NCBI GenBank assembly: GCA_013368325.1
Contig: JAACJK010000163.1
Location: 2,356,001-2,420,000 of the forward strand
Source: Ephemerocybe angulata
Lineage: Eukaryota > Basidiomycota > Agaricomycetes > Agaricales > Psathyrellaceae
Reading direction: 5' to 3'
DNA: 64,000 nt
Position numbers and translations under genes: made by a program. How positions within the stretch are numbered: position 1 is the stretch's first letter; the number at the start of each line of letters is the position of its first letter. Shown piece after piece: positions 22,424-32,364 of this stretch. The notes beneath the pieces are model-generated. The model was not told the DNA's origin. It worked only from the letters and a program-made list of their open reading frames with translations, and made no database searches.

Positions 22424-22580
22424 CACCTCTCTAAAGCGGCCCACACCTCCGAGTCTTGTAACGGTCACGGGCGTGTTTGCGTTGAGCCCCACGCACAATA
22501 AGTAGCCTGCAAACACACTGTAAGAGCTGGGGTCGGACGTGACATTGTTGTCCTTGTCGATAAACCACCAAAGGACGTCT
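22424..22580 (-). pseudogene. Orphan 3' exon
   Basis: After an acceptor (accttcag) the minus strand reads DVLWWFIDKDNNVTSDPSS and then YSVFAGYLLCVGLNANTPVT before a stop. The composition is that of a real extracellular-type beta protein, but no upstream exon is visible. It sits against the left edge of the duplicated spacer starting at 22586, which suggests the rest of the gene was replaced by that duplication. Confidence 0.35.
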
Positions 22581-22585
22581 GAAGG

Positions 22586-23030
22586 TCAGCGCCTTGGGCG
22601 CTTATTTGCCTGAAAAGTGGCGCTGCGTTCACTGGCCGCCCGCGCTTAGCAATGTCGAGCGCTTATAGACGCCGCATTCAGCTTCAGCGGCGTCCAAGTC
22701 GCTCTTTCACCCGGATGGAGTCTGTTCTCGGTGCTATACGGGGCATGCGGGGCGGGTATGAGCCTAAACTCGCTCTCAAAGTGTTCAGCTCTCAGCTCAC
22801 AAGGACGCGTGGAGTGAGGAAAGGTTGGGAAGCGTGGACGGAGATAGGTCATGCTCAGCATTCGATGGCATATAGACTTTGCGATAATCGATAGACTGGG
22901 CGGCGAAGAGGGGAAGGTGGGGTCCGGGGCCCAGTTGATAGATATAATCTTATCTCTCGGGAAGCGTGAAGCGTGATAGAAGTATGTGATGAGGTATCTG
23001 GTTTTAGGCTCTTCGAGGGACTTGGGCTCC
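22586..23030 (+). repeat. Duplicated spacer, copy 1
   Basis: About 445 nt, largely collinear with 24179-24625. Both begin agcgccttgggcgcttattt and share ggagtctgttctcggtgctat-type blocks, ggtggggtccggggccca, agtataatctt-type blocks and ttaggctcttcgagg. Small indels separate the copies. Confidence 0.85.
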
Positions 23031-23097
23031 GGCGCCTACTTACTCAGCTCTATCTTGAATCAATCATTATAGAACTCTCTAGGCTACAGCATCTGCT

Positions 23098-23936
23098 TTA
23101 AGAGTAGTGGATTTGAATCCTTGGGACTCTGGGTGGTGTCAAACTACGACGAACTGGCAAACTCTCGCACCTGGAACCCACAGGCTGACCATGAAAGCGT
23201 ACAGCAAGTACTGCAACGAGGTCCAACAGCGTAAGGTCCAGCCCCTCCTCCAAGTCTTTATACTCTCTATCAATTCTCAGCGTCACCTCCGAACCCGTGC
23301 TCCCGTCTCCAAGAGTGGAAGCCATCTGGTGCGGACCTGCTTCCACAGTCATATTGTCGCCGGGACACCCCTGGGTTACTGTATAGAAAGGTGTGTGGGG
23401 CGGGGTGTCAGCGCCAGGCATACGGTGCCAATCGTATGTCCGCACACCACCTATCCTCATTAGCTGAGCCAAATATCCTCCATTCCATACATCGTAACGC
23501 CAGGTCCCCTTTGTCACGAAAGCGGGATTAAACGCGGACTGGAGAGGACCGCGAGTGTCAATGGACGGTGTTGGGGATGTGAACTTGGAAGACTCGCGGC
23601 TCTGCCCGACCCATTCTATCTTGGCCACCCAGCGTTTAGAATCGTCGTTGCTTCGGTAGATAAAAGTGGTCTTCCCCCAAAGCGCCACAGGGGTACAGAC
23701 GCGCAGGGTCTCTGTACAGCTCTCGGTGTGGATCAGGATGCTGTTCAGGATGCTTCGGCGAGGGATGTCGATCCTCGCGTTGGCGTATTCCTTAGATGAC
23801 AGTGTGCGCGGGATGAATTGGAAAGTGTCCCATTCTCTGGGTAGGGTCTGGTCACGGTTCTGGGCGTCGATGTGTTTCTGTTCAGGATGCGCATGCTTTG
23901 GAAGAGTGTGTTGAGCTCTGCGTCCGTGATGTCCAT
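23098..23936 (-). pseudogene. DUF6593-like protein, 5'-frameshifted copy
   Basis: The main frame covers WDTFQFIPRTLSSKEYA through TTFIYRSNDDSKRWVAKIEW and a TLRIDREYK ... LTLLDLVAVLAVRFHGQ end. It then reads on past the point where the neighbouring copies stop. There is no ATG in this frame upstream of WDTFQF. The promoter-proximal ATG at 23936 (MDITDAELNTLFQ) is in another frame and no usable intron joins them. The copy therefore appears frameshifted near its start, unless a non-ATG start is used. Confidence 0.55.
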
Positions 23937-24178
23937 GTTTGATAGCTATGCTGAAGAGACTGTGAATTTTAGAAACAGGGCGAGTTTGGTGCGACGACAA
24001 ACTAGATAAATACACCCCTTATATGCGGTTACGCCGCAGTCAGCGGTGGGTACATGCTTTAGCGCTTGTGGCCACACGAGTGTTATGTACTACAACACAA
24101 GCTATTGTGGCCCTCCTTTTCTGTCTCCAAGGCACACGGAATTGGACATTCACTTGTTTGAGTGAATTTTACGAGCTT

Positions 24179-24625
24179 TCAGCGCCTTGGGCGCTTATTT
24201 GCCTGAAAAGTGGCGCTGAGCTCACTGGCCGCACGCGCCAAGCGAGGTCGAGCGCTTATAGGTACCGCATTCAGCTTCAGCGGCGATCAACTCGCTCAGA
24301 CATCCAGATGAAGTCTGTTCTCGGTGCTATACGGGGCATTGGGCAGGTATGAGCCTAAACACTCGTTTTCAACACTCAAAGCGTTCAGCTCTCAGTTCAC
24401 TAGGACGCGTGGGGTGGGGAAGCAAGCGTGCACGGAGATGGGTGTTAGGCTTTCGGTGGCGTACAGACTTTGTGATAATCGATCGACTGGCGGGAAGGTG
24501 GGGTCCGGGGCCCAGTTGATAGATGTAATCTTATCTCTCGAGAAGCGTGAAGGTTGATAGAAGGTGGGGCATATTATATATGTGACGAAGTCTCTAAGTT
24601 TAGGCTCTTCGAGGAACTTGGGTTC
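24179..24625 (+). repeat. Duplicated spacer, copy 2
   Basis: Partner of 22586-23030. Together with the adjacent DUF6593-like copies it shows that a unit of roughly 1.6 kb (gene plus spacer) was duplicated in tandem. Confidence 0.85.
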
Positions 24626-26282
24626 CTGGTTTGGTTTTTGGGATGATCGATTGGGTGGTATCTCCAGGCAGGATGGATTAAGATTAGGTGACTGGAACTG
24701 TGATCGTTCTTCGAATTAGTGGATATGTACTACGAGGGGAAGGGCATGAAGAGCTATACTTAGACCTATGTACTCCGAGAAAGCGATGATCTTAAGCATT
24801 GCGTACCAGCCATGCTCGATCTGGCATATCGAAGGTCCGGCGCCTATCTCTACCCCAAGACGCACCAATCGGTCGCAAGCCATAGGAAAGTCAGCATCTC
24901 CCAATACAGCCCGATTATCTCTCCGTTTTTCCGCAAGGAGCTCAGACACGGGGTGTGCTGGGGTGTGCCGACGTAACGAGCGACCTCACAGATATATCAC
25001 CATCTGCCCATCTCATCGATCAACGTACCTACCTGGAGCCCGCCTCGTGCCCCTCTTCGGACATCGAGATCAGCGCGTGGCTGCAACGTGTTGGTGGCCC
25101 CGCTTACTGGGTGATTGCTGGTCGTCTGACCGAGTATTACTTACATCTTCAGGGCTCTATCAGAAAAACTTGCTGCAACTAGCGCTCGGCGCTAAGTCGC
25201 GCCGGCTAACGCTGGGGAAATTAAAAGGGATTGCTGTTGTTGCTGTTAGATAGGACTAGCTTAAGTACCTGTGCAGCGAGCGTCCTAAAGAGTTTCGATG
25301 GGCAAGAGGATCAAGCATGCATTCATAGGTTACTAGATGGTCGACTTACAGGCATACCCATCCAGCCACGATCATTTGCTAACCGACCATTCAAACAACC
25401 ATCTCGCCAATACACAATGTCTCCAGCCCTCCACTCCCCACAGGAACAAGGTCAGGCAACCGATGAACTATGTAGGCCTGCTCAACCGTGCAAAATCCTT
25501 GGCGTGACAGCCGCCTCCGTCTGTTCCGTGCCGAACGTGTGCATGAAAGCTTCGCCGATTCCGCGCTTAGCCGCCCGATCCACCCAGAAAAAGCGTCAGC
25601 CCGCCAGTGCTCGCAGCCCATGAGCAGCAGCCTCCTTCCCTCGCACACTCGGAGCTCGTTACCACACCCAGGGCCCAGGCTCACAGCGGTCAGCGCCTGA
25701 GAAACCCGAGGAGGCTGGGATGGACTGACGGCTGGCTGCCGGCGCTTGCAATTGCTCCCGGGGTCCCAGCCGGTGGGTGGGCAAGACCCCGGAAGGCCGG
25801 CACCAGGGTTGATCTGCAACTCCCACCATCTCTTCGCCTTCCCCGCCCCATCCCCAGCGCACACCCACCCGCCGTCCCTCCAGCGCCCCTCCGCCGTCCC
25901 CACCCCGCCCTCACCGTCTCTCATTCTGCACTTGCCTCGCATCGCATATTCTCTACATACAAGCATACAGCACTACATCATACACTGCATTCAGGCATTT
26001 TCAGCAGCAGGCCCCATCCACCCATCGTCATTGCGCATCGCACATCGCACAACGACGACGACGACGAAGATTTCACGACGTTCACGAAGTGCGTATGTAC
26101 CTCCCACAGTCAGCCCCACCCACCCTGATCGAGCCGGCCCCAGCCCAAGAGAAGAGTCCAAACACAGCCAGCCACCGTCAGCCAGCATCCACCCACTAGA
26201 AACCCCCGCAAGCCACAGAGACACAACCCCATAACCCCATACACCCCATACCCACTACACAACCCCCAACACCCCTCTATAG
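24626..26282. other. Intergenic, C-rich promoter region
   Basis: About 1.66 kb. No exon chain could be supported. The last 500 nt before the OTU gene are strongly pyrimidine-rich (ccaccc/ccccat runs and an acgacgacgacg run at 26050), typical of a fungal 5' UTR and promoter. Confidence 0.4.
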
Positions 26283-28172
26283 ATGGGCAAAACGCATAGA
26301 AAGCAACAAATCCTCTCCGCGCGCTCCCGCACGACGCGCTCGCACAAGCCGCGGCTGCTGCTCTCCGACCCCACCGAGTCCTCCGCGCACCTCACCGCGC
26401 AGCTGCGCGCCCTCGGCCTCTACGCCGCCAACACCCTCGGCGACGGCAACTGCCTCTTCCGCGCGCTCAGCGACCAGCTCTACGGCTCCCACACCAAGCA
26501 CAGCGCACTCCGCCAGGCGGTGTGCGCCTTCATCGAGGCGAACAAGGCGCGCTACGCACCCTTTTGCGAGGACGAGAGGGGGCTCGACGTGCACTTACGG
26601 TGTATGCGGGAGAACGGGACGTATGGAGGCCATTTGGAGCTCAGCGCGTTCGCGCATATGGTGAAGCGCAATGTGAAGGTTGTGCAGCCGGGGCTGGTGT
26701 ATGTGATTGAGTGGGGCGCGGGGCTGGATGAGGGGGAAAGGGAGGTGGAGCTTGGGAGGCGGAGGAAGGAGGAGGAGAGGGAGAGGGAGCGGGAGGGGCT
26801 TGTTATGTGCGTGGGCACGGTGTACGTCGCCTACCACGATTGGGAGCACTTTTCGAGCATCCGGAATCTGAACGGGCCGCATGCGGGGCTGCCGAACGTC
26901 GTCGAGACGCCCGCGGACGACGAGGACGAGGACGACGAAGAGGAGGAGGAGATCCCCGTACGCCGGGATCCGAAGAAGGAGAGGGAGAGGGAGAGGAGGG
27001 AGAAGGAGAAGAGGGATAAGATGCGCAGGATCACGAAGGTGAAGCTGAAGCTGTCCGCGCCGCCCTCGACGACGAACACCCCGCCGCCCGAGCCCGCACC
27101 CGCCGCTATGAAGATGAATATCGACACCCTCTCGTCGCTGTCGTCGCTCTCGTCGCTCACATCAGCAGCCTCGACCCCCGCACCGTCGCCCTCACCTGCA
27201 CCCACCTCGGTCCCTCTATCAACAATATCATCATCATCATCGCCCCCCGCGGCGGCACCGATGCTCTCGACTGTCGCGGCCGCAGCGCTCCCCGCCTTCC
27301 GCGTGCACCGCAGCCCAAAGCGCAGCTTCGACGAGAGCGCGTCGAGCGAGGACGGGCAGAGCGTCGTCTCGGACGACGTCGAGCGCGGGCGGGGAAGGGA
27401 CAAGCGGAGTCGCATGGGCAGCGTCGTGGGCGCTGCGGACCTTGCGGCGGCTGGCGAGGTGGATGGTGAGGTGGATGGTGAGGCGTCCGGCGAGGTGGAT
27501 GGTGAGGTGGATGGTGGGGATATGGATGGGAAGGTTGAAGAGCCGCCTGCGTCGCAGGTGAGTGTGGGGATGGAGCGGATGGAGGGGGTGGAGGGGGAGC
27601 GGGAGCGGGACTCGGAGGAGGAGTTGAAGGAGGAGGAGGAGGAGGATGAGGAGAAGGAGGAGGCGGAGGTTGTAGCTGCTATTGCGCTTGGGGGTGTTGG
27701 TGGGGCTGCGGCGCAGGAGATTGTTGATGAGGGGTATTCGTCGCTTTCGTCGTTGTCGGATTCTGAGGATGAGGACGAGGACGATGGGCACGAGGAGACG
27801 CCCGATGGAGATGATGAAGCTGAGGAGGAAGCGGAGGGGGTTGAGGAGGATGAGGATGAGGAAGAGGAGGGGCAGAAAGATACGAGCAAGGCGACTCTGA
27901 AGGCCAACGGGAAGAAGGGGAAGACGGGTAAGGGTGCGATGGAGAAGCAGGTGCATCTGGGCGAGGACGGCAAGCCGTTGACGAGGAAGCAGAGGAAGCA
28001 GCTGGGTCTGCCCAAGTTTCGCGGGGTTGTTCCGAAGGGGGTGAGTGCCGGGAGGATCGTTATTCCTGGGGGGCGGTTTAAAGGTCGGGCTGGAGTGGGA
28101 GCGGGAGTAGGAGTAGGGGGGAATGTGGGGGTAGGAGGGGCGGGGGCAGGGGGAAGGATGAGGAATGGGTGA
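26283..28172 (+). CDS. OTU-domain cysteine protease
   Basis: Single exon, 629 aa. The N-terminal 190 aa form an OTU domain: TLGDGNCLFRALSDQLYG carries the catalytic Asp and Cys, and VAYHDWEHFSSIR carries the catalytic His. The arrangement resembles the OTUD3/OTU1-like deubiquitinases, which remove ubiquitin from substrates. A long disordered tail follows, first acidic (EDEDDEEEEE) and then basic (KKEREREREKEKR). It continues with Ser/Ala-rich text, repeated GEVDGEV units and another acidic run. The tail ends with a conserved-looking basic motif KPLTRKQRKQLGLPKFRG and a Gly-rich end. Ubiquitin-chain preference cannot be predicted from this sequence. Confidence 0.9.
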   Translation: MGKTHRKQQILSARSRTTRSHKPRLLLSDPTESSAHLTAQLRALGLYAANTLGDGNCLFRALSDQLYGSHTKHSALRQAVCAFIEANKARYAPFCEDERGLDVHLRCMRENGTYGGHLELSAFAHMVKRNVKVVQPGLVYVIEWGAGLDEGEREVELGRRRKEEEREREREGLVMCVGTVYVAYHDWEHFSSIRNLNGPHAGLPNVVETPADDEDEDDEEEEEIPVRRDPKKERERERREKEKRDKMRRITKVKLKLSAPPSTTNTPPPEPAPAAMKMNIDTLSSLSSLSSLTSAASTPAPSPSPAPTSVPLSTISSSSSPPAAAPMLSTVAAAALPAFRVHRSPKRSFDESASSEDGQSVVSDDVERGRGRDKRSRMGSVVGAADLAAAGEVDGEVDGEASGEVDGEVDGGDMDGKVEEPPASQVSVGMERMEGVEGERERDSEEELKEEEEEDEEKEEAEVVAAIALGGVGGAAAQEIVDEGYSSLSSLSDSEDEDEDDGHEETPDGDDEAEEEAEGVEEDEDEEEEGQKDTSKATLKANGKKGKTGKGAMEKQVHLGEDGKPLTRKQRKQLGLPKFRGVVPKGVSAGRIVIPGGRFKGRAGVGAGVGVGGNVGVGGAGAGGRMRNG

Positions 28173-29829
28173 AGACGGGGGTGGGGAGGGTGGATGTGAG
28201 GGGGTTTAGGGAGTTGAAGATATAAGGCATGCGTGTGTGGGTGCTTTTGGGATAAGTTTACTTTGGAGTTTTGGGGATGGGTTGGGTTTGGCTTTGGTGC
28301 GGGCGGTCGTCGTGCTGGAGGACATATCGGAAGCGATTCGTCAGACCTGGGCGTCCGTGTAGGACCGAGCATCTGACTTGAAGATCGACCGACCTATGGA
28401 CCCGCCGACCGACCGGATAAGCATCTGTCTATCCCATCAACGGATGGGGTGGATGACCGGCCGGCCAGCTTCCTGACCTCCTTGGCCGCTGCTGAACCGT
28501 GGCTGCCCTCCTTACCTACTGCGTAGCGTCGAGGGAAGACGGGTCGCTTCTGCCTTACCCCCGTCCGCCCGCCCGACCGCCCGACCGACCGACCGACCGA
28601 CCGGCACCTAGAAGGTTGAAGGTTGAATACCGTTACGGCGGACCTAGCCGTAGGCAGTCTCCAGCGAGGCGCTTTGGTATGGCTGCGGGTCTTGGGGCTG
28701 CCTTGAGGCTGAGGAAGGCCCTGGTGCGCGGGTGGCGAGTGAGTGGAGGGGGAGGACGCGCGCGCGGACTCACGGATGGAGGCACGTCTTTCCAGTCTCG
28801 CCATGAGGGCCGGGCCAGATGGGCGCGTGTGCGTGTGCTGGGGTGAAGGAGAGAGAGGGTTGTTGGCGCGATGAACGCGGTTGGGTGAGATTTAGACCGT
28901 GACGAAGATGAACGAACGAATGAGAGGGCTCCGACCTTCTCCTGGGATATTCTCCTGCTACTTGCTTGATCCATACAACCATCGTTTGGCCTGTTGCTAT
29001 TTGTCTGTTTGCATTGTTCATTCATACAAGTTCTGACTGACTGACACTGTTTTCGACTTTTTTTTTGCTTGCTTTTTTTCTACACATTTTCTTTCCGTAC
29101 ATACATACATACATACTATCCACGCACGAACGCACGCATGGCATGAACAAGGCTCGCACGCACGACGAAGCATGTACCATTTGCATTATTTATTTTCATT
29201 TTTCAATTTGGCATTTTTTCACCATCCAGTACCCAGTTCTGCAGGTTTTTTTGGCTACTTGGGGTGGGGTTTTGCGGGCCAATTGTTTTTTCTGCATTCG
29301 TTTGGCTGAGGGCTCGATGCTGATTACCTGTGCATGTCTCGGGTTACCATGCCGCCTGGCTACATACTGACTCCAGGTTCACTCCGGCGGATCTTACCAG
29401 CTCATACCATGCTGCTACCTTCTCGTCTCCAGACACCCGCCGCCATACCATACCATACCAGCCCGTCTCATATTTGGTTGCCCGCCGGAACCTCCCAGCA
29501 GCACCCAGCGTATCATACCACACTGCCACCCTCTCGTCTCTAGAGTCCTCCGCCGCTGCAGCTTCATCTTCATACCAGACCATACCCTACCGTCTCATAC
29601 CAGACTGTCTACCGCATCAACCCGTGTCTCACCCCGTCCACATACTTAAAACCCGACCTGGTCCCAGATGTCTCGTCCCATCCTGCCCTCCATTCGTGCG
29701 CACGACTTCGAGAGTCAATCCCCCTTGTCCTTCGAGCCATTCCATTTCAACTTGTTTAAACCCTCCTTGTCAATCCTCGACTCCCTTTTTCTATTACTAC
29801 CTGGCACCGATCCCGACCCCGTCCCCGCC
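28173..29829. other. Intergenic with simple repeats
   Basis: About 1.66 kb without a supported gene. It contains CCGA repeats, CATA repeats at 29097-29117 and several cataccatacc blocks between 29400 and 29620. The minus-strand frame at 28394-28804 is a by-product of the GC-rich repeats. Confidence 0.45.
28563..28603. repeat. CCGA/CCGC microsatellite
   Basis: About 41 nt of imperfect four-base units, cgcc then cgac, with five perfect ccga units in a row at the right end. Confidence 0.9.
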
Positions 29830-30555
29830 ATGCCTCCCACCACCCGCGCTCGTGCGAAGCGCAGTCGCGATCTGGGCGCTTTGGCGTCAGTATCCGTGAA
29901 GGAGAACCAACATCTTACAAACAAGAACAAGAACAAGAACTCGGGTTCTCGAAGGCGCACCAACTTGAAATCCACCATCGGACCTGGACTCGGAGGAGAC
30001 GGTACTAGTGTCTCTCGAGTTACGAGAAGTCAAACAGCCCTGCAGCGCGCTTCGCGGTCAGGTGCGATGGAGAGCGGGCAGAATTTGGAGCCCCTCCGTA
30101 CCAAGCGTCATGGGCGGAATTCGTCGATCCGGGATGGGGCGGTGGTGGGAGTGAGCGCGAGTCATGCCACTCAGGCTGCTTGCATGGGATCTGGGGGTGT
30201 GGGATCTCTGGGGAGTCCAAGTACGGGCGCGGGAGTGGGGAGGCTTGAAGGGTTAAGCGCATTGGGAAACGGCGACAGAATCGCTCTTCAAACCCTGCTC
30301 AGCTCCTCGCCCACCCGCGCCCCATCCAGAGCACCCACACCGAGCGCACAGGCCGGACCCTCGTCATTGTGGGATGATGCGGGTGAGTTTGAGGTTGTCG
30401 ACTATCAGAGCTTGTTTGAGCGCGAGAGAAGGCAGGCGGAGGAGGCTTATTGGAGGCAGTGGAACGAACGGGTTTGGATGCACGCCGCTGGGAGTAATAA
30501 AGGAGGGAGGAGGGAGGGGCGAGGGGTGGATACTCCGAGGCTGCAGGAGGAGTGA
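29830..30555 (+). CDS. Basic disordered unknown protein
   Basis: 241 aa from the ATG at 29830 (MPPTTRARAKRSRDLG); the frame is open upstream to 29668, but that part is pyrimidine-rich leader-like sequence. The protein is basic and Ser/Gly-rich, with an Asn/Lys repeat (TNKNKNKNSGSRRR) and probably disordered. The only ordered-looking piece is near the C-terminus: EFEVVDYQSLFERERRQAEE and AYWRQWNERVWM, a likely amphipathic helix. No family recognised; a nuclear role is a guess from composition. Confidence 0.5.
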   Translation: MPPTTRARAKRSRDLGALASVSVKENQHLTNKNKNKNSGSRRRTNLKSTIGPGLGGDGTSVSRVTRSQTALQRASRSGAMESGQNLEPLRTKRHGRNSSIRDGAVVGVSASHATQAACMGSGGVGSLGSPSTGAGVGRLEGLSALGNGDRIALQTLLSSSPTRAPSRAPTPSAQAGPSSLWDDAGEFEVVDYQSLFERERRQAEEAYWRQWNERVWMHAAGSNKGGRREGRGVDTPRLQEE

Positions 30556-31495
30556 GGGAGGAGAGGAGGGGCATGTCTCTCGCTGAATTTTGGATCCTTG
30601 GGCTCGATTTGCCTCATTTATCTGTGTCTATTATTATTGCCTTGACCCAGTACTTTGTATATTACCCGTGGTTTTGTCGTTGAAACCGAGCCTGCCGCTA
30701 ATTAATTTCCCTGTGACATGCAAGGCAGTTGGCGGAAGATAGGGTTAGTCGAAGATAGTGCTACCTTTTTCCGCAGCCTGCTCCTACTATGCTCTTCGAT
30801 TGATTATCGCGGCTTTACCGGTCAGGAATCGCAAAGCCTTGTATCAGTCCCTGAATAGTTTGTGAATAGTTACGGCTGCCAATGACTCAGACTTCCCCCG
30901 ATCCATCGCTATGTATTCTCCTCCAACCTGGAACAAACTTTAAACCCTCGTAATATACTCTTTACGCATCCTATTTCTTCCATGCAGCGTCGTCATCGCC
31001 CTGACGCCCAGCACTTGCACGGGCGCTTGCCATCGGCCGCCGAAGCGCTCATGATCAGCCAATAAGCAGCGGCCCCGGAGAACGCCGCCGGCGATCTCCG
31101 GCTTCGGCATCGGCGCCAAGCATTTCCATCACTGCGATCGAATCGTTCGTTCATCGCAGTCGCTTCCCTTGTCATGTCTGTCCTCCACGTCCCAATCGCT
31201 CTCCGTGTGTTCGGCCATGAGCCATCGTCTACCCTGGTGACAAAGATTACCACATTCAAGGTACGTACCTAGCTGAACCCCTATGTTCTGCATATATATG
31301 TTGGAGGAGAAGTGCGAAGCACCGGAGCCTCGTGCGGGCGGTCGTCTCATGCCCTGCAGCGCCAGGAACCAGGGTCGACGGACTCCAATCTCATCTTGAT
31401 TATCATAGTACGTGTATCTGACGTCGATCTGGCCCCTGGGCGCAGAGGCTATTCGTTTGCTATTTGTTGCAAACTGCAAAAACTTTGCTTGACTT

Positions 31496-31532
31496 TGGTC
31501 TTGAGGAGGATAATTTATCCTCCTCAAGACCA
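31496..31532. repeat. Perfect 18-bp inverted repeat
   Basis: Two 18-nt arms (left arm tggtcttgaggaggataa) separated by a single base, with no mismatch. This is too perfect for chance at this length. Confidence 0.95.
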
Positions 31533-32346
31533 TAAATGCGAGATGTGAATTGAATTGGTTATTGTGATGCGGACAATTCACAGTTCGTTTGGTGTGCGAA
31601 GTGGCAGTCGGACTCGGCCATTTTGCACTTTGTTAGGGAGGAGGTTGGGTTGAGAGTGCGTTACTGAACACCCTGTTACCCAGACGAACTTCGGCTTTCC
31701 GTGTATAGTTGCCTCCTTACCGGAGATGTTACCCCATCTACCACTGCGCTGACACTGACTGTGACGGACGTCCTTCTGGAACTTCCTAGTTCAAAACGTC
31801 GGAGTTCCCTTTGGTCTTTGTAGGACTTCGTGCCATTTCTTTCGCATTTATGTGCGTTGGATCTGTGCGGACAATTTTCACAGATTCATTTCTTGTTTTA
31901 TAATTCGATGGTGGAGACGGTCACGCTATGCTCGTTTCGGCGAGATGGGGGCTTGAAGGACAAGTGCTGTTCAAAATTTGAGGTGTCGTTCGCACGCGGC
32001 GTAACGATGTGCGATTCGTGGAATGTTCAGAGGCATATATCTGGATGGGATGGAGAGGTGAATGGTGTTTTCTCTTCATGGTTGAGGATCACTGCGATTG
32101 CTCCTCTCGATGTATCACTGAGAACTGACGAGCCTTTTCAATGTGACACAATCCATCGAATGTGAAGGTGTCATGCCCGCAGCCCTGGTGGTGACTTCTG
32201 GGATTCGAGTTTATACGCCGGCAGGTTTCAGCAGGCAAAAGTCGACCTTGTGACTCCATTTACTTCATACATTTAGACTCTTCAGAGTGGCCTTGATGGA
32301 GCCATGGTCCAGGTACGACCATCTATTAATCGATAGCGGGCGGTCA

Positions 32347-32364
32347 AGGAAGGAAGGAAGGAAG
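32347..32364. repeat. GGAA microsatellite
   Basis: Four perfect ggaa units flanked by partial units. Confidence 0.85.

Noticed and set aside
26831..28372. Long minus-strand frame opposite the OTU gene
   Set aside because: Ser/Pro-rich antisense shadow of acidic repeats. The plus strand carries an intact OTU catalytic set.
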